Shown: in pieces, positions 32,249 to 34,979 of the stretch
Position numbering within the stretch: the stretch's first letter is position 1
How the letters are laid out: each line of letters begins with the position of its first letter
NCBI RefSeq assembly: GCF_009936045.1
Contig: NZ_QWEQ01000030.1
Span: 1-34,979 of the forward strand
Direction: 5' to 3'
Length of the DNA: 34,979 nucleotides
DNA from: Emergencia sp. 1XD21-10
GTDB lineage: Bacteria > Bacillota > Clostridia > Peptostreptococcales > Anaerovoracaceae
Made by a program: the position numbers and the translations under genes
The notes under the pieces: generated by a model
The model's input: the letters and a program-made list of their open reading frames with translations, nothing else
Told to the model about the DNA's origin: nothing
Database searches by the model: none

Positions 32249-33097
32249 TTATTTTGTATAATCGTAGAAACCGATACCGGTCTTTCTTCCCAGCTTACCG
32301 GCTCTTACCATTTTTCTCAGCAGCACATGTGCTCTGTACTTAGGATCACCGTATTCGCTATACAGTACATCCATAATTGCAAGGCATACATCAAGACCAA
32401 TCAGATCGCCCAGTTCAAGCGGTCCCATCGGGTGGTTAGCGCCCAGCTTCATAGCTGTGTCGATGCCTTTCGCATCAGCAACGCCGTCAGCCAGAATGCC
32501 GATACCTTCGTTAATCATCGGAATTAAAATTCTGTTTACAACAAATCCTGGTGCTTCTGCAACTTCTACTGGAGTCTTACCCAGTTTCTCTGCCAGTTCT
32601 ACGATTGTTGCCTTAGTTTCATCGGAAGTTGTCAGCCCCTGAATGATTTCTACTAATTTCATAGCAGGAACAGGGTTGAAGAAGTGCATACCGATTACTT
32701 TGTCAGGTCTGCCTGTTGCAGCAGCGATTTCGGTAATGGACAGGGAAGATGTATTTGTAGCAATGATTGCTTCTGGCTTAACCAGCTGATCCAGTTCAGC
32801 AAACAAAGCTTTCTTTGCTTCCATATCTTCTGTTGCTGCCTCAATAATCAGGTCTGCATCTTTTACAATGCTGATATCAGTGGAACCCTGGATTCTGCCC
32901 ATGATAGCTGTCTTGTCTTCTGCAGTGATTTTTTCTTTCTTGATCATCTTATCCAGATTCTTTTCTACGGTAGCAATACCTTTATCTACAGAAGTCTGTC
33001 TTCTGGCTCTCAGTACTACTTCGTATCCGTTCTGTGCAAGTACCTGAATGATGCCAGCGCCCATAGTGCCGGTTCCTAATACACCAACTTTTTTCAT
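32249..33097 (-). CDS. hbd: 3-hydroxybutyryl-CoA dehydrogenase
   Basis: A 282-residue enzyme reducing acetoacetyl-CoA to 3-hydroxybutyryl-CoA in butyrate/butanol-type fermentation. Seen: NAD-binding [50 protein letters not shown], catalytic [15 protein letters not shown] (His), and [17 protein letters not shown]-terminal: [18 protein letters not shown]. In many Clostridia it is clustered with crt, bcd, etfAB and thl; here it stands alone with its own promoter and terminator. AGGAGG precedes the start. Confidence 0.96.
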   Translation of the reverse strand: MKKVGVLGTGTMGAGIIQVLAQNGYEVVLRARRQTSVDKGIATVEKNLDKMIKKEKITAEDKTAIMGRIQGSTDISIVKDADLIIEAATEDMEAKKALFAELDQLVKPEAIIATNTSSLSITEIAAATGRPDKVIGMHFFNPVPAMKLVEIIQGLTTSDETKATIVELAEKLGKTPVEVAEAPGFVVNRILIPMINEGIGILADGVADAKGIDTAMKLGANHPMGPLELGDLIGLDVCLAIMDVLYSEYGDPKYRAHVLLRKMVRAGKLGRKTGIGFYDYTK

Positions 33098-33172
33098 TAT
33101 AATAACCTCCTACTTAATGATTGTTAATTTTATTCAAAAGTTTTGTTAAAAAATTAACTTTCCTTTTTTCTA

Positions 33173-33200
33173 ATTATATCACAATAAAAAATAAAGTAAA
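33173..33200 (-). promoter_or_regulatory. hbd promoter
   Basis: On the minus strand: TTTACT, 16-base spacer, TATAAT with an extended TG (TGATATAAT), about 75 bases before hbd. Confidence 0.7.
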
Positions 33201-33224
33201 CCCCTGAAATAAATTATTTCATTC

Positions 33225-34310
33225 TTACTGGGCTATAACCAGTAAATCCGTGATCCCCTTTGAAAGCTGCATAAACGCGAATAATTGTCCCAGATTATAG
33301 TCGTCCATATGGGTCAAAGAAACTTTCACACCGCAGGCTGTTTTTTCAAAGTGGCGATTTGCTTCCTCTGCCATCAGAAGATTCAGGGAGCCATCTTCGT
33401 TACATCCGTCAAAGTATGGCATCATAATATCCAAACTGTCCTTCTCTACAAGGAGCAGGGTCTGAAAAGCTGATTCAAGTTCCACATTCGCCGACTGCGA
33501 AGGCATTCTCCTGCAGCTGCCATACCACGCGCCAAAATCTACAAGCTGATTCTGCCAGACAAGCAGCAGCTCCTCACCGGCGCCGCTGTCCTTACCGCAT
33601 GCTTTTCGATATGCTGCGCGCCCTACTGCGTAATCTACACCATCCAAATCCCAGGACGGTGACGCCAGCATATCGTAAAACCCTGACAAATACAACTCCA
33701 AATTTACGCCTTTAATGGCGAGTGCAAGCAGAAGGGCTGAGGTTCCAGCTCCATATGCCGCCGGAATTTCCGGATAAGATAGCAATGGATAATCCTCCGC
33801 GGCTGCTTCCACTGTCAGAAATTTACTTTCTTTTCCTGCAATGGCAAAAATCCGCTCAGCAGCCTGTTCCTTTCCGCAGCTGGAAATAAGCTGCTGCTTG
33901 AGCACGCTGTACGCCCCTCGAAGCTGCAAACTCTCTTCCGCCTCTGATATAGCAAGAAGTGTAAAGGATTTCCCTTCCAATGAATGCAGCAATGACGCAT
34001 AGGCTGACGGCGAAAAGGTGTCGCCAAAGACGATGACCTTTGACTTTTCCTCTACTGGCTCTGCTGCAGAAATACCAGCGCGAAGCAGCTTCGCCATCTG
34101 CCCCGACGCCAAAACTACAGTCACATCTGCTGACTGCGCGATTTTATCTCCCAAAGCCTGCAGTTCCTCCGCCTGCGCCATGTCTGCTCTTGTTATACTG
34201 CGGCGAACCCACTGACTTTCCCAAAGCTGATCCAGACAAGCTGGGCATTTTACTTTCAATTCTTCCGTATGCAGTTTTTCAAAATTTCTCGTTTCAATAA
34301 TAATATTCAT
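33225..34310 (-). CDS. Glucose-6-phosphate isomerase-like protein, probably inactive
   Basis: A 361-residue protein whose layout recalls phosphoglucose isomerase (double SIS-type fold), though similarity is weak. VTVVLASGQMAKLLRAGI (63-80) and KVIVFGDTFSPSAYASLLHSLE (91-112) align with the first sugar-binding domain, and TLLAISEAEESLQL (117-130) lies where the KSGTT phosphate loop should be. EIPAAYGAGTSALLLALAI (181-199) lies where the GGR(F/Y)S signature should be. YNLGQLFAFMQLSKGI (338-353) matches the C-terminal LGxLF helix, after which the catalytic FDQxGVExxK segment is absent. So sugar phosphate binding and catalysis look lost. An in-frame TAA 12 bases upstream fixes the ATG, and no ribosome site precedes it. 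Assignment is moderate. Confidence 0.6.
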   Translation of the reverse strand: MNIIIETRNFEKLHTEELKVKCPACLDQLWESQWVRRSITRADMAQAEELQALGDKIAQSADVTVVLASGQMAKLLRAGISAAEPVEEKSKVIVFGDTFSPSAYASLLHSLEGKSFTLLAISEAEESLQLRGAYSVLKQQLISSCGKEQAAERIFAIAGKESKFLTVEAAAEDYPLLSYPEIPAAYGAGTSALLLALAIKGVNLELYLSGFYDMLASPSWDLDGVDYAVGRAAYRKACGKDSGAGEELLLVWQNQLVDFGAWYGSCRRMPSQSANVELESAFQTLLLVEKDSLDIMMPYFDGCNEDGSLNLLMAEEANRHFEKTACGVKVSLTHMDDYNLGQLFAFMQLSKGITDLLVIAQ

Positions 34311-34316
34311 ATGTTC

Positions 34317-34345
34317 AGTTTAACATGAAAATACAGTTCGTTCAA
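34317..34345 (-). promoter_or_regulatory. Leaderless-type promoter of the PGI-like gene
   Basis: On the minus strand: TTGAAC, 17-base spacer, TAAACT, then six bases (GAACAT) and the ATG. Transcription should begin at about the start codon. Confidence 0.65.
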
Positions 34346-34430
34346 TTATTCTCTGTCACAATTTTTCTGCTTTATTTTAACTCTTTTAATTCGTAAACTA
34401 ATTTTCTTAAAAGTAAAATATAGCCTACTA

Positions 34431-34461
34431 AAAATGGGCAATCCCGTTATGGAACTGCCCA
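34431..34461 (-). terminator. Terminator of the 34.8-kb transcript
   Basis: On the minus strand TGGGCA pairs with TGCCCA and is followed at once by TTTTTAG. It ends any transcript coming from the promoter at 34845-34873 before the PGI-like gene. Confidence 0.75.
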
Positions 34462-34513
34462 CTCATTTTTGAAAACTATGCAATTTTTCCAAGTCTGCAA
34501 ACCCGCATAAACG

Positions 34514-34572
34514 ATATACTCCCCATATGATAGTTTTGGATATTTCCATTGTCTACCATATGGGGAGCATAT
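34514..34572. repeat. Long palindrome with 16-bp arms
   Basis: Arms ATATACTCCCCATATG (34514-34529) and CATATGGGGAGCATAT (34557-34572) are complementary except for one T-G type pair, around a 27-base AT-rich loop. No T run follows on either strand, so it is not a usual terminator. Confidence 0.8.
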
Positions 34573-34597
34573 CAAAATACAGCTTTATCAAAAACTT

Positions 34598-34708
34598 TTA
34601 ATTGTCCATTGGTTTCATCGTCGGGACGAAATCGGTCATATTGATAAGTTCCTCCATAATCTGTTTTACTGTCCTATTTTCTCGATTCTCCAGATTGTCA
34701 ATCTGTAA
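34598..34708 (-). pseudogene. Short coding remnant (about 36 codons)
   Basis: The frame reads QIDNLENRENRTVKQIMEEL and ends INMTDFVPTMKPMDN before a TAA, which looks like real protein rather than random translation. A TGA stands directly before it, and the same frame continues upstream as DVKVIHSMT. No start codon with a ribosome site fits the whole, although a GGAGG lies inside. I do not recognise the family; the end of a decayed mobile-element or phage gene is one guess. Confidence 0.35.
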
Positions 34709-34804
34709 TCAGGTCATACTATGAATCACTTTTACATCGTGTATGTGTACGATTTGATGTAAATGATGTATGCTCTTATGACTAACTTCTGATTTTATAA
34801 GAGA

Positions 34805-34839
34805 AGTCCTGACATTCCCGATACGGGAACATCAGGACT
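34805..34839. repeat. Hairpin at the expected 5' end of a transcript
   Basis: AGTCCTGA/TCAGGACT, a two-base internal mismatch, then TTCCCG/CGGGAA with a three-base loop. It begins about six bases after the -10 of the minus-strand promoter at 34845-34873. Confidence 0.8.
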
Positions 34840-34844
34840 ATATT

Positions 34845-34873
34845 ATTTTACTCATTTTTGAAGTATAAGTCAA
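34845..34873 (-). promoter_or_regulatory. Promoter of a hairpin-rich, apparently non-coding transcript
   Basis: On the minus strand: TTGACT, 17-base spacer, TAAAAT. The predicted transcript of roughly 400 bases starts at the 34805-34839 hairpin and would end at the 34431-34461 terminator. Confidence 0.6.
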
Positions 34874-34979
34874 GTCCCTCAAATTCGGAGCGCTTGAGTT
34901 CCTGTAGGTTTACAATAGATGTGTTACAACTGAATAAAAAAATTGCAAGATCTCATTTTTGTGTTAAAGTTAAGTTACC

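Larger units (their letters stand above)
34346..34979. other. Terminal non-coding stretch with hairpins
   Basis: Apart from the promoter, hairpins, coding remnant and terminator listed separately, I see no complete gene here. The stretch 34874-34979 is AT-rich with no feature I can support; it may belong to an element extending beyond the window. Confidence 0.4.

Noticed and set aside
34805-34839. Hairpin as a terminator on the plus strand
   Set aside because: It is followed by TATATTATTTTA rather than a clean T run, and it starts exactly where the minus-strand promoter should begin transcription.

Overview
The window looks like a chromosomal segment of a low-to-moderate GC Firmicute of the class Clostridia. 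Supporting signs are a SigH-type sporulation sigma factor, gene order matching the Bacillus/Clostridium core block (yacL-ispD-ispF...cysE-cysS-mrnC-rlmB-sigH, with radA nearby), a free-standing 3-hydroxybutyryl-CoA dehydrogenase, strong AGGAGG ribosome sites and a surface protein with an (S)PKTG sorting signal. I cannot fix the genus; a relative of the Family XIII/Anaerovoracaceae group is only a guess. Most genes lie on the minus strand, so the window reads from high to low coordinates.

Region by region, in plus coordinates: the 5' end of tuf with its own promoter (1-332); a sortase-type surface protein (450-2228); a divergent 56-residue ribbon-helix-helix regulator (2588-2758); then sigH with tRNA-Thr(GGT) downstream. 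From 3116 to 15084 lies a dense housekeeping block: yacL, ispDF (fused), proS, two half-size chromate transporter genes, a Nudix hydrolase, a cyclophilin, cysE, cysS, mrnC and thyA read from one TTGACA/TATACT promoter. A 355-bp gap full of TTGACAAAAT palindromes follows, then folA, rlmB and sigH. A plus-strand island (15232-18747) holds an OmpR-type two-component system and an Rpn/PD-(D/E)XK nuclease gene. Minus-strand genes resume with radA, an EF-G-like GTPase, a small membrane-anchored protein, an M20 amidohydrolase and asnS.

The accessory core is at 25768-27376: a three-gene hipB-hipS-hipT module, the split HipBST toxin-antitoxin type. Its promoter carries an operator palindrome exactly in the spacer, and the transcript appears leaderless. 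Upstream of it lies the rho-DUF1385-prmC-GNAT cluster. The last part holds a 772-bp non-coding stretch with two tandem 51-bp units, hbd, a degenerate phosphoglucose-isomerase-like gene (again with a leaderless promoter), and a 669-bp terminal stretch with a promoter, hairpins, a small coding remnant and a terminator.

Functionally the large operon couples translation (ProRS, CysRS, Mini-III, RlmB), cysteine synthesis, isoprenoid precursors and thymidylate/folate metabolism. The most unusual items are the HipBST module and its promoter, the two leaderless-type starts, the palindrome array between thyA and folA, the PGI-like pseudoenzyme and the altered zinc motif in RadA.
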